DNA from: Gammaproteobacteria bacterium
GTDB taxonomy: Bacteria > Pseudomonadota > Gammaproteobacteria > Chromatiales > Chromatiaceae
NCBI GenBank assembly: GCA_030065815.1
Contig: JASJCU010000002.1
Coordinates: 1 to 64,000, forward strand
Reading direction: 5' to 3'
Length of the DNA: 64,000 nucleotides
Part shown: positions 1-8,338 of the stretch, piece after piece
Layout of the letters: each line of letters starts with the position of its first letter
Numbering within the stretch: position 1 is the stretch's first letter
Made by a program: the position numbers and the translations under genes
Notes under the pieces: model-generated
What the model saw: the letters and a program-made list of their open reading frames with translations, nothing else
What the model was told of the DNA's origin: nothing
Databases searched by the model: none

Positions 1-242
1 GCGCGACCGCTGCGATCGTCGGCGTCGCCGTCTTGCGGCGGCCCTCCGGCCGCCGCGGCCGCCGCCGGCAGGAAGCTGGCGACGCCGACGGCGAGCCCGC
101 CGACGAGGATGTCGCGACGGCTGATGCGGCTGTCCAGCACGTCGCCGAAGGGACGGTTGCCGGACCGGTTGACGACCTCGTTGTCGTCGTCGAACCCCGG
201 TTGCTGGGTCGCCGGGTGCTGGGTCACCGGGTCTTCGGTCAT
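1..242 (-). CDS. PhoX-like phosphatase, N-terminal fragment (runs off the window)
   Basis: The frame is open from an ATG at 240-242 to the window edge (80 residues), so it is absent from the ORF track. The start is preceded by CCAGGAGTGG, a good ribosome binding site. The N-terminus contains NRSGNRPFGDVLDSRISRRD followed by a hydrophobic stretch ending in an alanine run. A twin-arginine SRRD motif plus the preceding NRSGN..F..VL phrase is typical of PhoX/DUF839 proteins, which are Tat-exported periplasmic alkaline phosphatases. The catalytic part is outside the window, so function is inferred only from this leader. It lies downstream of rimO on the same strand with a 225-bp gap, so it is probably a separate unit. 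Confidence 0.65.
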   Translation of the reverse strand, partial: MTEDPVTQHPATQQPGFDDDNEVVNRSGNRPFGDVLDSRISRRDILVGGLAVGVASFLPAAAAAAGGPPQDGDADDRSGR

Positions 243-467
243 CGGATTGGCCACTCCTGGTTCGGTTGGGGTCGACACGAACGCCCGCATGCCGACAGCG
301 TGTCGATGCCTGCGGGGCCGCAGCGGCGGCGTCGCCGTCGTGCCCTCAACGCCGTCGCCGCTGGCGGGTCGAAGCGCGGCGGATCTGCGCGCCAACCCTG
401 CTGCGGCGAGGCCCGGGGATGTGCCGAACCCTTCGCCAGGCGTGCCGGGTCGCGCCGCGGGATCCGG

Positions 468-1787
468 CTAGACCGGTTCGGCGAACAGGTCGTGATCGTC
501 GTACCCGGTCACGCGCACGTCGATGAAATCACCGGGCCCGACGTCGTCCCAGCCGCCGTCGATGACGACGACGCCGTCGACCTCCGGTGCATCACCGGGA
601 CCGCGGGCGACAATCCGGTCGTCGTGCACCTCGTCGATCAACACGATCATCTGCCGTCCGACCTGCAACGCCAGCTTGTTGCGGCTGATCTCGGCCTGGA
701 TCTCCATGAAGCGCTGCAGCCGGTCCTGCTTGACCGCCTCGGGCACCGGGTCTGGCAAGGCGTTGGCCGCCGCGCCGTCGACCGCCGAGTACGCGAAGCA
801 GCCGACGCGGTCGAGCTGCGCCTGCTGGATGAACTCGAGCAGCCGGTCGAAGTCGTCCTCGGTCTCGCCCGGAAAGCCGACGATGAAGGTCGAACGCAGC
901 ACCAGCTCGGGGCAGGTCTCGCGCCAGTGCGCGATGCGCGTCAGCACCTTCTCGGTCGCCGCCGGGCGGCGCATCGCCTTGAGGACGCGCTGGCTGCCGT
1001 GCTGCAGCGGCATGTCGAGATACGGCAGGATTATGCCGTCGGCCATCAGCGGCAGCAGCTCGTCGACGTGCGGGTATGGGTAGACATAGTGCAGCCGCGT
1101 CCATGCCGGCAGCCGGCCGAGTTCTTGCGCCAGCGTCGTCAGCCGGGTCGGCAGCGGCCGGCCGTCGAAGAAGTCGGTACGGTACTTCAGGTCGACGCCA
1201 TAGGCGCTGGTGTCCTGCGACACGACCAGCAGCTCGCGCACGCCGGATTCGACCAGGCGCTCGGCCTCGGCCAGCACCTCGCCGACCGGCCGGCTGACCA
1301 GATCGCCGCGCAGGCTCGGGATGATGCAGAAGCTGCAGCGGTGATTGCAGCCTTCGGAGATCTTCAGGTAGGCGTAGTGCGGCGGCGTCAGCTTGATGCC
1401 AGGCGGCGGGATCAGGCTCGTGAACGGATCGTGCGGCGCCGGCAGGTGGGCGTGCACGGCGCTCATGACCGCCTCGTAGTCGTGCGCACCGGTCACGGCG
1501 AGCACGCCCGGATGGGCGGCGCGGATCTCGTCGGCGCGGGCGCCCAGGCAGCCGGTCACGATCACCCGGCCGTTGGCGTCGAGCGCCTCGCCGATGGCAT
1601 CGAGTGACTCCTCGACGGCGGCGTCGATGAAGCCACAGGTGTTGACGACGACCAGGTCGGCACCGCCGTAGCTCGGCGACAGGTCGTAGCCCTCGGCGCG
1701 CAGCTGGGTCAGGAGGCGTTCGGAGTCGACCAGGTTCTTCGGGCAGCCGAGGCTGACGAAGCCGATCGTGGGCACGGCGCTACGCAT
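468..1787 (-). CDS. rimO: ribosomal protein S12 methylthiotransferase RimO
   Basis: 439 residues, normal for RimO. The N-terminal MTTase domain begins with [12 protein letters not shown], the RimO version of this motif. A radical-SAM cluster motif CNHRCSFC sits at about residue 146. The last 65 or so residues look like a TRAM domain. RimO adds a methylthio group to an aspartate of ribosomal protein S12 using SAM and two iron-sulfur clusters. Its start overlaps the stop of the small upstream gene (GATGCGTAGC), which suggests translational coupling. The CPKN..DSE motif separates it from MiaB. Confidence 0.97.
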   Translation of the reverse strand: MRSAVPTIGFVSLGCPKNLVDSERLLTQLRAEGYDLSPSYGGADLVVVNTCGFIDAAVEESLDAIGEALDANGRVIVTGCLGARADEIRAAHPGVLAVTGAHDYEAVMSAVHAHLPAPHDPFTSLIPPPGIKLTPPHYAYLKISEGCNHRCSFCIIPSLRGDLVSRPVGEVLAEAERLVESGVRELLVVSQDTSAYGVDLKYRTDFFDGRPLPTRLTTLAQELGRLPAWTRLHYVYPYPHVDELLPLMADGIILPYLDMPLQHGSQRVLKAMRRPAATEKVLTRIAHWRETCPELVLRSTFIVGFPGETEDDFDRLLEFIQQAQLDRVGCFAYSAVDGAAANALPDPVPEAVKQDRLQRFMEIQAEISRNKLALQVGRQMIVLIDEVHDDRIVARGPGDAPEVDGVVVIDGGWDDVGPGDFIDVRVTGYDDHDLFAEPV

Positions 1788-2012
1788 CGGATCGATGGAT
1801 CAGGCGGGCGAGTGCGCCGCGATAGCGCTTGACCAGCCCGTGGTCGCGGCCGCGGGTGTCGAACACGGCCAGCAGGCGGCGCCGCGCGGCGCCGCCGTCT
1901 GGGCAGCGAGGTCGGCGGCCTTGAAAGCGTCGCTGAAGCTGATGTGCAGCACGCAGTTGCCGTCGGGTGACGGTTCGACGACACCCACCTTGAGCGGACC
2001 GTTGATCTCCAT
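1780..2012 (-). pseudogene. small conserved-looking gene with an apparent frameshift
   Basis: An ATG at 2010-2012 with GGAG seven bases upstream opens MEINGPLKVGVVEPSPDGN..., which reads like a normal protein for about 45 residues. After the GC-palindromic stretch near 1870-1890 this frame becomes low-complexity, while the neighbouring frame continues as LLAVFDTRGRDHGLVKRYRG and stops at TAG 1780-1782, overlapping the rimO start. The two halves together would make a protein of about 78 residues. Either the gene is broken or there is a one-base error in this GC-rich palindrome. I do not recognise the family. Its coupling to rimO suggests an intact gene in relatives. Confidence 0.5.
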
Positions 2013-2356
2013 GCCTGTCTCCGAATACAGCGCGCGGGGAAGATCGCGAAGGATACGGCAAGCCCGTGTTCAATAAACCCCCGACGATCTCCCGGCTTGG
2101 CCGCGCACGACGCCTCGCGTGGTCGCCAACTGTGCACGATTTGGCCAACCGGTAACCCGCGATTTCCGATTTCGATACAGTGGGTTAACGCAGGTTAGTC
2201 GATCCGCGAAAAATGTCCGTGTCACAGCCTTGTCACGGTCCCGGATGCATGCCAGTATCGGATAACTCGAGGCACATAAAATTAGTATTTTCTAATTCAA
2301 AAACCGAGAGTTGCGGCAATAAGAGAACAGACCAGAAAGTCGAAATGGAGGTGTGG
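2013..2356. other. intergenic region with an inverted repeat
   Basis: This is an AT-richer spacer between the divergent rimO unit and the small membrane protein. It holds a perfect inverted repeat AATTAG-tatttt-CTAATT at 2280-2297 and GGTTAA/GGTTA repeats near 2183-2196. The ORF track extends the downstream frame back to 2213, but that N-terminal part has no coding look and no ribosome site. Operator or promoter function is possible but unproven. Confidence 0.3.
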
Positions 2357-2497
2357 GTGAAATCTTTGTTGAGTTGTACTTTCGGTAAGGCCTGCAGTGA
2401 TATCCCGGGTGTCTGCATCGTGTTGCAGATGATCCTCGTCGTCGCCATCTCCGGCGTACTCGGTTACCTGTTCGTGACCCAGGAGCTGATGAAATAA
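2357..2497 (+). CDS. 46-residue single-helix membrane protein
   Basis: The chosen start is GTG at 2357, because GGAGG lies five bases upstream. An ATG at 2345 is in frame but would overlap that site. The product has a short cysteine-containing N-terminus (LLSCTFGKACSDIPGVC) and one strong transmembrane helix (IVLQMILVVAISGVLGYLFV) near the C-terminus, ending TQELMK. No family is recognised. It lies upstream of, and on the same strand as, the cobalamin riboswitch, but the riboswitch follows it, so it is probably a separate transcript. The ribosome site and hydrophobic pattern argue that it is real. Confidence 0.45.
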   Translation: MKSLLSCTFGKACSDIPGVCIVLQMILVVAISGVLGYLFVTQELMK

Positions 2498-2576
2498 CGA
2501 CTCCGGGGCCCTCCCGCGGCAACGCCGGGGGGCTTGACCGCTCTTCGAGCGCCTTCTAAAGTCCGGCGCCTCGCCT

Positions 2577-2792
2577 GAGGTGCCTCTCGCCTTTCCCGCC
2601 AGAGGTTAAACGGGAAGCCGGTGCGCTCTGCTCCAGAGCCAATCCGGCACTGCCCCCGCAACGGTGATCGGGCCTGTCTGTCGCCCACTGCCACTGTGTC
2701 TGCCGACATGGGAAGGCGCGTGCAGACAGCGAGTCGCGGAGATTCCCCCGCCTCGCAGCCCGTCAGTCCGGATACCGGCCCAGGTGGATCTC
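2577..2792 (+). promoter_or_regulatory. cobalamin (adenosylcobalamin) riboswitch
   Basis: Diagnostic blocks appear in order: AACGGGAAGCCGGTG near 2610, AATCCGGCACTGCCCCCGCA near 2641 followed by ACGGTGA, ACTGCCACTG near 2687, GGGAAGGCG near 2711, and AGTCCGGATACCGGCC near 2765. These are the conserved core and B12-box elements of the class I cobalamin riboswitch. The element lies about 120 bases upstream of the btuB start, so it should repress btuB and the downstream adenosyltransferase when B12 is plentiful. Boundaries are approximate. Confidence 0.95.
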
Positions 2793-2914
2793 AACCACGT
2801 TGCGGCGGGCGGCGTGAGACGCCCCGCTGACCCGCCGCGGTCCGCCGGCCCGTCTCCGCACGTCCCCCGCCTGTCACAGGGACGGCGCGGCGGGCGTCGC
2901 CCGGGGAGTTCGCC

Positions 2915-4837
2915 ATGCCTTCGCTGCCGATTGCGCGCCTCGCCCTGGCCGCCGGGCTTTACCTGCTGTCGTCGGCGACCGTCGCGGGCGTGCCACCGAT
3001 CCTGATCAGCGCGGCGCGCACCGAGCAGCCCGGGCTCGACATCCCGGCCGCCCGCACGGTCATCGACGAGCGCGAGATCGCCGCCAGCGGCGCGCGCGAC
3101 ATCGACGAACTGCTGCGCCGGGTCAGCAGCCTGCACGTGGCCGATGGCATCGGCGACGGCGGCGGCAGCCGTATCGACATGCGCGGCTTCGGCGCGGCCG
3201 CGACATCCAATGTTGCGGTGCTGGTCAACGGCCGCAAGATCAACCCGGCCAGCGATGCCGCGACGCTGTACCTGAACAGCATCGACATCGACAGCATCGC
3301 GCAGATCGAGATCATCGAAGGCAGCGCCGGCACGCTGTACGGCAATCAGGCGGTCGGCGGGCTGATCAACATCGTCACGCGGCGCCCGCAACGACGGTCG
3401 CGCACGCTGCGCATCGGCGCCGGCAGTTACAACGGCCGCGCCGCGAGTGCGACGCTGAGCGAGACGCTGGCTGGCGCCGGCGGCCTGCGCGTACAGCTGG
3501 AGCGCCGCGACAGCGACAACTACCGCGACCAGAACGCCAGCCGGGTCAGCCGCTTCGATACCCGCGTCGAGCTCGCGCATGACAACGGCCGCAGCCACAT
3601 CGACGTCCAGGTGCTCGACGACGACGTGCAGACACCCGGCGCGCTGCTGGCCGCCGAACTCGCCGCCGACCGCCGCCAGGCCGCGTTCACCGGCGACTAC
3701 CTCGACACCGAGAGCACCGTGCTGCGCTTCGGTACCCAGCGTGGTCTCGGCGGCGACTGGCAGTTCGAGGGCGAGGTCGCGGTGCGCGACGACCGGCGCG
3801 AGTTCGTACAGAGCTTCCGCGGCTTCCCGGGCTCGCTGTCGACCCAGGACCGCGACAGCATCGAGATCACGCCACGCCTGGTCGGCCGCGCCGCCGGCAG
3901 CGTCGTCACGCTCGGCATGGACTGGCTGTCGACCGATTACCTTCTGGTCACGGCGTTCGGCACACAGGGCAACGATCAGGCGATACAGGCGTGGTACGCG
4001 CAGCTGACCCACCCGCTGTCGCCGACCCTGTCGGTGACCGCCGGCGTGCGCCACGCGCGCGTCGACAATGCGATCGACAACAACGGCACGCCGGTCGACC
4101 TCGATGACGACATCACGGTCGGTTCACTGGGCCTGGTCTATCGCCCGACACCGGACTGGCGGCTGTTCGCGCGCGCCGACCAGAACTACCGCTTCGCCAA
4201 GGTCGACGAGCATACCAACGTGCCATTCGGCCAGCCGGTGGGCCTCGCCAACCAGCGCGGCGTGTCGTACGAGAGCGGCGCCAGCTACCGGCGCAACGGC
4301 TGGCGCGTCGCGCTGAGCGCCTACCAGCTGCGTCTCGACGACGAGATCAGTTTCGACGCCACCACCTTCACCAACGTCAACCTGCCGCGCAGCCGGCGCA
4401 ACGGCGCCACCCTGAGCGTCGACGCCAACCTGACGGCCGAACTCAGCGGCGGCGTCGGCTATACCTGGACCGACGCCGAGATCACCAGCGGTAACCACGC
4501 CGGCAGCCGCGTGCCGCTGGTGCCGGAACACCGCGCCACGGCCTTCCTCGCGTACCGTCCCAGCCTCGACTGGCAGGCGCGCGTCGACGTCGAGCACGTC
4601 GACCGGCAGTTCCTGGGGTCCGATTTCGCCAACCTGTCGGCGCCGCTCGACGCCTACACCGTGGTCAACCTGGTCGCCCACCGTGATATCGGCGACTGGC
4701 GCCTGAGCGCAAAGCTCAATAACCTGTTCAACGAACGTTACAGCGAGACCGGCGCCCGCTCGTTCGCCGGCGACGGCTTCATCCCGGCGCCGGAGCGCAA
4801 CGCCTGGATCGGCGTGACCTACCGGACCGGGGACTGA
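2915..4837 (+). CDS. btuB: TonB-dependent vitamin B12 outer-membrane receptor BtuB
   Basis: 640 residues with a signal peptide ending near SSATVAG. The plug domain carries IDMRGFG, VLVNGRKIN and IEIIEGSAGTLYGNQAVGG, followed by a long beta-barrel and a C-terminal aromatic-rich strand (AWIGVTY) suited to BAM insertion. The start ATG has GGGGAG upstream. Placement directly behind a cobalamin riboswitch and in front of a cob(I)alamin adenosyltransferase makes B12 uptake the likely role, rather than siderophore uptake. A TonB and BtuCD are not in the window, although a BtuF-like protein is at 45841. Confidence 0.9.
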   Translation: MPSLPIARLALAAGLYLLSSATVAGVPPILISAARTEQPGLDIPAARTVIDEREIAASGARDIDELLRRVSSLHVADGIGDGGGSRIDMRGFGAAATSNVAVLVNGRKINPASDAATLYLNSIDIDSIAQIEIIEGSAGTLYGNQAVGGLINIVTRRPQRRSRTLRIGAGSYNGRAASATLSETLAGAGGLRVQLERRDSDNYRDQNASRVSRFDTRVELAHDNGRSHIDVQVLDDDVQTPGALLAAELAADRRQAAFTGDYLDTESTVLRFGTQRGLGGDWQFEGEVAVRDDRREFVQSFRGFPGSLSTQDRDSIEITPRLVGRAAGSVVTLGMDWLSTDYLLVTAFGTQGNDQAIQAWYAQLTHPLSPTLSVTAGVRHARVDNAIDNNGTPVDLDDDITVGSLGLVYRPTPDWRLFARADQNYRFAKVDEHTNVPFGQPVGLANQRGVSYESGASYRRNGWRVALSAYQLRLDDEISFDATTFTNVNLPRSRRNGATLSVDANLTAELSGGVGYTWTDAEITSGNHAGSRVPLVPEHRATAFLAYRPSLDWQARVDVEHVDRQFLGSDFANLSAPLDAYTVVNLVAHRDIGDWRLSAKLNNLFNERYSETGARSFAGDGFIPAPERNAWIGVTYRTGD

Positions 4838-4839
4838 AC

Positions 4840-5385
4840 ATGGCCGACAGACTGACCCGCATCTACACGCGCAGCGGCGACGACGGCAGCACCGGCCTGG
4901 CCGGCGGCGAGCGCGTCGCCAAGGACCACCCGCGGATCGACGCGATCGGCGCCGTCGACGAGCTCAACTCGCACCTCGGCCTGCTGCGAAGCGCCGCGCT
5001 GGACAGCGGCGACGACGCGCTGCTCGAGACCCTCCAGCATCGCCTGTTCGATCTCGGTGGCGAACTGGCGATGCCCGGCAGCGAGCTGCTGCGCCCGGCG
5101 CACACGACGCAGCTCGAGCACGCGCTCGACGGCTACAACGCCGCGCTGCCGCCGCTGCAGGAATTCGTGCTCCCCGGCGGTAATGCCGCGGCGGCACGTT
5201 GTCACGTCGCGCGCACCGTGTGCCGGCGTGCCGAGCGCGAGCTGTTGCGACTTTCCCGCATCGAGCCGGTAAACTCCGCGGGCATCACGTTTCTGAACCG
5301 ACTCTCCGACCTGTTGTTCGTGCTGGCGCGTACGCTGGCGCGGCGCGACGGCGGCAGCGAGGTCACCTGGCGCAAGGACATCTGA
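4840..5385 (+). CDS. pduO: PduO-type ATP:cob(I)alamin adenosyltransferase
   Basis: 181 residues. The N-terminal TRIYTRSGDDGSTGLAGG and the later VDELNSHLG and CRRAERELL blocks are the ATP- and cobalamin-binding signatures of the PduO-type family (not the CobA/CobO type). It transfers the adenosyl group of ATP to cob(I)alamin in the cytoplasm. It starts two bases after the btuB stop, so it shares the riboswitch-controlled transcript. The operon therefore couples import of corrinoid with its conversion to coenzyme B12. Confidence 0.95.
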   Translation: MADRLTRIYTRSGDDGSTGLAGGERVAKDHPRIDAIGAVDELNSHLGLLRSAALDSGDDALLETLQHRLFDLGGELAMPGSELLRPAHTTQLEHALDGYNAALPPLQEFVLPGGNAAAARCHVARTVCRRAERELLRLSRIEPVNSAGITFLNRLSDLLFVLARTLARRDGGSEVTWRKDI

Positions 5386-5388
5386 CGC

Positions 5389-6168
5389 ATGGCGAAGCAA
5401 CCGGCTGTTGTCGTTGGCATGGGCGAAATGGGCAGCGTGTTCGCGCGCGCGCTGCTGCGGCTGGGCCACCCGGTCTACCCGGTGGATCGCAGGACGCGCA
5501 TGAAGGCATTGGCGAAGGTGGTGCCCGAACCGAAGCTGGTGCTGATCGCGGTCGGCGAGAACGACCTCGCGGCGGTGCTGAACAAGGTGCCCAGGGCCTG
5601 GCGCAGGCGTCTCGTGCTGCTGCAGAACGAACTCCTGCCTGACGACTACCGGCCGTTCGAGAATGTCACCGTGATCTCGGTGTGGTTCGAGAAGAAGCCG
5701 GGCCAGGACAGCAAGGTCATCATCCCGTCGCCGGCGCACGGCCCGCGCGCCAAGCTGCTGCGCCGGGCGTTGGCGACACTCGGCATCCCGGTCACGGTCG
5801 TCGAGCGCCGCCGCGACATGTTGTTCGAACTGGTCGTCAAGAACCTGTATATCCTGACCAGCAACATCGCCGGCCTGCGCGTCGGTGGCACGGTCGGCGA
5901 AATGCGCGATCGCCATGCCGGTTTCATGCGCGACGTCGCCAACGACGTGATCCGCCTGCAGGAGGCGCTGACCGGCACGCGCTTCAACAACGATCACCTG
6001 GTCGCCGCGATGCTGCGTGCGTTCGACGGCGACCCCGGGCACCCGTGCATGGGACGCAGCGCGCCGGCCCGGCTCGAACGCGCGCTCGACCACGCCGACC
6101 GCCTCGAGATCTACCTGCCGACGCTGCGCGCGATCGCGATCGAGCACGCCGAGCCGGTCGTCGCATGA
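5389..6168 (+). CDS. ketopantoate reductase-like NAD(P)-binding protein
   Basis: 259 residues. The N-terminus VVVGMGEMGSVFARALLRLG is a Rossmann dinucleotide fold. The C-terminal half (LVVKNLYILTSNIAGLRVGG, then NDHLVAAML) resembles the helical domain of the PanE/ApbA superfamily. It is about 40 residues shorter than PanE, and the catalytic residues cannot be assigned with certainty, so the substrate is unknown. It follows the adenosyltransferase by three bases and overlaps fkpB by ATGA, so it is co-transcribed. Confidence 0.6.
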   Translation: MAKQPAVVVGMGEMGSVFARALLRLGHPVYPVDRRTRMKALAKVVPEPKLVLIAVGENDLAAVLNKVPRAWRRRLVLLQNELLPDDYRPFENVTVISVWFEKKPGQDSKVIIPSPAHGPRAKLLRRALATLGIPVTVVERRRDMLFELVVKNLYILTSNIAGLRVGGTVGEMRDRHAGFMRDVANDVIRLQEALTGTRFNNDHLVAAMLRAFDGDPGHPCMGRSAPARLERALDHADRLEIYLPTLRAIAIEHAEPVVA

Positions 6169-6632
6169 GCGAGGCGCCGCAGATCCTGCCCGGCAGCCGG
6201 GTCACGCTGCACCTGTCGATCCGACTCGAGGACGGCACCGAGGCGCTGTCGACCTTCGATGAAGAACCGGTCACGCTGACGCTCGGCGACGGCACGCTGC
6301 AGCCGGGCCTGGAGCTGGCGATCTACGGGCTCAGCGCCGGCGATCGCCAGACCCTGAACCTGCTGCCCGAGCAGGCCTACGGGCTGCGCGACCCGGCGCT
6401 GATCCAGCAGATGCCGATGACCGATTTCGGCGGTGAGTTCGTGCCCGAGGTCGGGCAGATCATCGCGTTCGCGATGCCCAACGACGAGGAGGCCGCCGGG
6501 ACCGTGCTCAGCGTCGACGAGGGCCAGGTCGAGGTCGACTTCAACCATCCGCTGGCCGGGCACCAGATTGCGTTCACGGTCGAGATCCTGACCGTCGAGG
6601 CGCCACCGGAAGATGCGGCGAAAGACGCCTAG
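6165..6632 (+). CDS. fkpB: SlpA/FkpB-type FKBP peptidyl-prolyl isomerase
   Basis: 155 residues starting at the ATGA overlap with the upstream gene; the ORF track begins far upstream. Features are GSRVTLHLSIRLEDGT, LQPGLELAIYGLSAGD and LLPEQAYGLRDP, the SlyD/SlpA layout with an inserted flap domain (FGGEFVPEVGQIIAF). No histidine-rich SlyD tail is present. The fkpB-ispH order is widely conserved in Gammaproteobacteria and supports the call. Confidence 0.92.
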   Translation: MSEAPQILPGSRVTLHLSIRLEDGTEALSTFDEEPVTLTLGDGTLQPGLELAIYGLSAGDRQTLNLLPEQAYGLRDPALIQQMPMTDFGGEFVPEVGQIIAFAMPNDEEAAGTVLSVDEGQVEVDFNHPLAGHQIAFTVEILTVEAPPEDAAKDA

Positions 6633-6634
6633 GA

Positions 6635-6878
6635 AGACGCAGAGACCACAGATAAAGCGCAAAACGACACGGAGGTAGCGGAAAGGCGTCCATTCGTCGC
6701 ACTGCCGACTTTTTTGCAGCGCGGAGGGCTTCCCCGGCAGACTGATGGGAACCCCCTCCATCTCGGTGGGTCAATGCACGTGGGCCGGGCAGCTTCACCT
6801 GCCAGCCGGGCGGCGGCGTCAGTCGTATGCGCTGCGCATCTCTGCGCTTTCCTGCGATCCTCTGCGTCCCCCCCCAAC
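6635..6878. repeat. inverted-repeat element with GACGCAGAG arms between fkpB and ispH
   Basis: The left arm begins GACGCAGAG...AAAGCGCA just after the fkpB stop. The right arm, read on the other strand, begins GACGCAGAG...GAAAGCGCAGAG near 6868 and runs inward. The arms are imperfect inverted copies of a purine-rich GCAGAG/AAGCGC unit pattern. They enclose about 180 bp with no believable gene. A related element is at 53311-53483. Confidence 0.6.
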
Positions 6879-6921
6879 GGCCGGGTTGAAAACCGGTCGC
6901 CGCACCCCGAGAATCCAGCGC

Positions 6922-7878
6922 ATGAAGATCCTGCTCGCCAACCCGCGTGGCTTCTGCGCCGGCGTCGACCGCGCGATCGAGATCGTCGAGCGCGCACTCG
7001 ATGCCTTCGGCGCGCCGATCTACGTGCGCCACGAGGTCGTGCACAACCGCTTCGTCGTCGAGCGGCTGCGCCAGCGCGGCGCCGTGTTCGTCGACGAACT
7101 CAGCGAGATCCCCGACGGCGGTACCGTGATCTTCAGCGCCCACGGCGTCTCGCGCCAGGTGCGCGAGGCGGCCGAGCAGCGCGACCTGACGGTGTTCGAC
7201 GCGACCTGCCCGCTGGTGACCAAGGTGCACCTCGAAGTAGCGCGGCATTGCCGCGACGGCCACGAGGTCGTGCTGATCGGCCACAAGGGCCACCCTGAGG
7301 TCGAAGGCACGATGGGCCAGTACCGCTGCCCACCGGACCAGGCCGGCATCTACCTGGTCGAGACGCCGGCCGACGTCGCCGCGCTGCGGATCCGCAATCC
7401 CGAGCAGCTCGCGTTCGTGACCCAGACGACGCTGTCGATGCACGATACGGCACAGGTCATCGACGCGCTGCAGCGGCGCTTCCCGGCGATCCGCGGGCCG
7501 AAGAAGGACGATATCTGTTATGCGACGCAGAACCGCCAGGACGCGGTCACGCGCCTCGCCGGGAAATGCGACCTGGTGCTGGTCGTCGGTTCGCCGAACA
7601 GCTCGAACTCTAACCGCCTCAAGGAGATCGCCGAGAAGCAGGGGCGCCCGGCCTACCTGATCGACGGCCCGGCGGATATCCAGGCCGCGTGGCTCGCGGA
7701 TGTCGATGCGGTCGGCGTCACCGCCGGGGCGTCGGCGCCGGAGGTGTTGGTCGAGAGCGTGATCGAGCACCTGCGCCGGCACGGCGCCGACGGCGTCGAG
7801 GAGGACAGCGGCGAACCCGAGACCATCGTGTTCGCGCTGCCGAAGAACCTGCTCGGGGCCATCGAACGCAGCCGCTGA
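6922..7878 (+). CDS. ispH: 4-hydroxy-3-methylbut-2-enyl diphosphate reductase IspH
   Basis: 318 residues from ATG 6922 ([19 protein letters not shown]). The ORF track start at 6745 lies inside the repeat element. The three iron-sulfur cysteines sit in GFCAGV, DATCPLV and [15 protein letters not shown] and a His-containing VVHN segment are also present. IspH makes IPP and DMAPP in the last step of the MEP isoprenoid pathway. It is convergent with pilE, 25 bases away; a short GC hairpin (AGCGGC/GCCGCT) lies between them. Confidence 0.98.
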   Translation: MKILLANPRGFCAGVDRAIEIVERALDAFGAPIYVRHEVVHNRFVVERLRQRGAVFVDELSEIPDGGTVIFSAHGVSRQVREAAEQRDLTVFDATCPLVTKVHLEVARHCRDGHEVVLIGHKGHPEVEGTMGQYRCPPDQAGIYLVETPADVAALRIRNPEQLAFVTQTTLSMHDTAQVIDALQRRFPAIRGPKKDDICYATQNRQDAVTRLAGKCDLVLVVGSPNSSNSNRLKEIAEKQGRPAYLIDGPADIQAAWLADVDAVGVTAGASAPEVLVESVIEHLRRHGADGVEEDSGEPETIVFALPKNLLGAIERSR

Positions 7879-7903
7879 GCGCGGGCAGCGGCGCCGGGTG
7901 CCG

Positions 7904-8329
7904 CTACCAGCAGTTGGACGCCGACCCGGTGTAGGTCTTGGTACCGAGTTGGTCGATCGTGAAGCTGCCGCAGTTCGTCGAGTCGCTGGCCTGCGCATCG
8001 CCGGAATCGACGGTCGCCGTCGCCGTGAACGCCTGCCCGGCATTGGTCACGTTGGCCGCGACCGTGTAGTAACCCTCGTCGGAGTTGCCACCCTGCAGCG
8101 CCGTCGACACCTGCAATGAACTCAGCGTGGCCGCGTACGAGCCGTTGATCGTGTAGAAACGCTCCTGCGCGAGCGCGAGCGTCTCGAGCGCTATCTTGGC
8201 ATCGGCGCGGCGCGCCTTCTGCGACTGGGTCGTGTACAGCGGGTAGGCGATCGCCGCGATCACCGCCATGACGGCGACCACGACCATCAGCTCGACCAGC
8301 GTCAGTCCTGCTTGCTGTAAACGCATCAC
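7904..8329 (-). CDS. pilE: type IV pilin-like protein PilE
   Basis: 141 residues. The short leader MMRLQQAG is followed by LTLVELMVVVAVMAVIAAIAYP, the type III prepilin signal with glutamate at mature position 5; position 1 is Leu rather than Phe. The rest is a small pilin headgroup with a C-terminal cysteine pair (NCGS...NCW). It is the last gene of the minor-pilin operon and follows pilY1 by nine bases. PilE-type minor pilins prime type IV pilus assembly. GTG 8327-8329 or ATG 8324-8326 are both possible starts. Confidence 0.9.
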   Translation of the reverse strand: MMRLQQAGLTLVELMVVVAVMAVIAAIAYPLYTTQSQKARRADAKIALETLALAQERFYTINGSYAATLSSLQVSTALQGGNSDEGYYTVAANVTNAGQAFTATATVDSGDAQASDSTNCGSFTIDQLGTKTYTGSASNCW

Positions 8330-8338
8330 CTACCCCCG

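Noticed and set aside
33-1607. 524-residue plus-strand ORF at the left edge
   Set aside because: Antisense to rimO and the PhoX-like leader; composition of a shadow.
2213-2344. N-terminal extension of the small membrane protein in the ORF track
   Set aside because: No ribosome site, mixed composition, and contains the AATTAG/CTAATT palindrome; the GTG at 2357 has GGAGG in place.
2498-2576. GC-rich hairpin-like stretch after the small membrane protein
   Set aside because: No stem with a clear T-run could be drawn, so I do not call a terminator.
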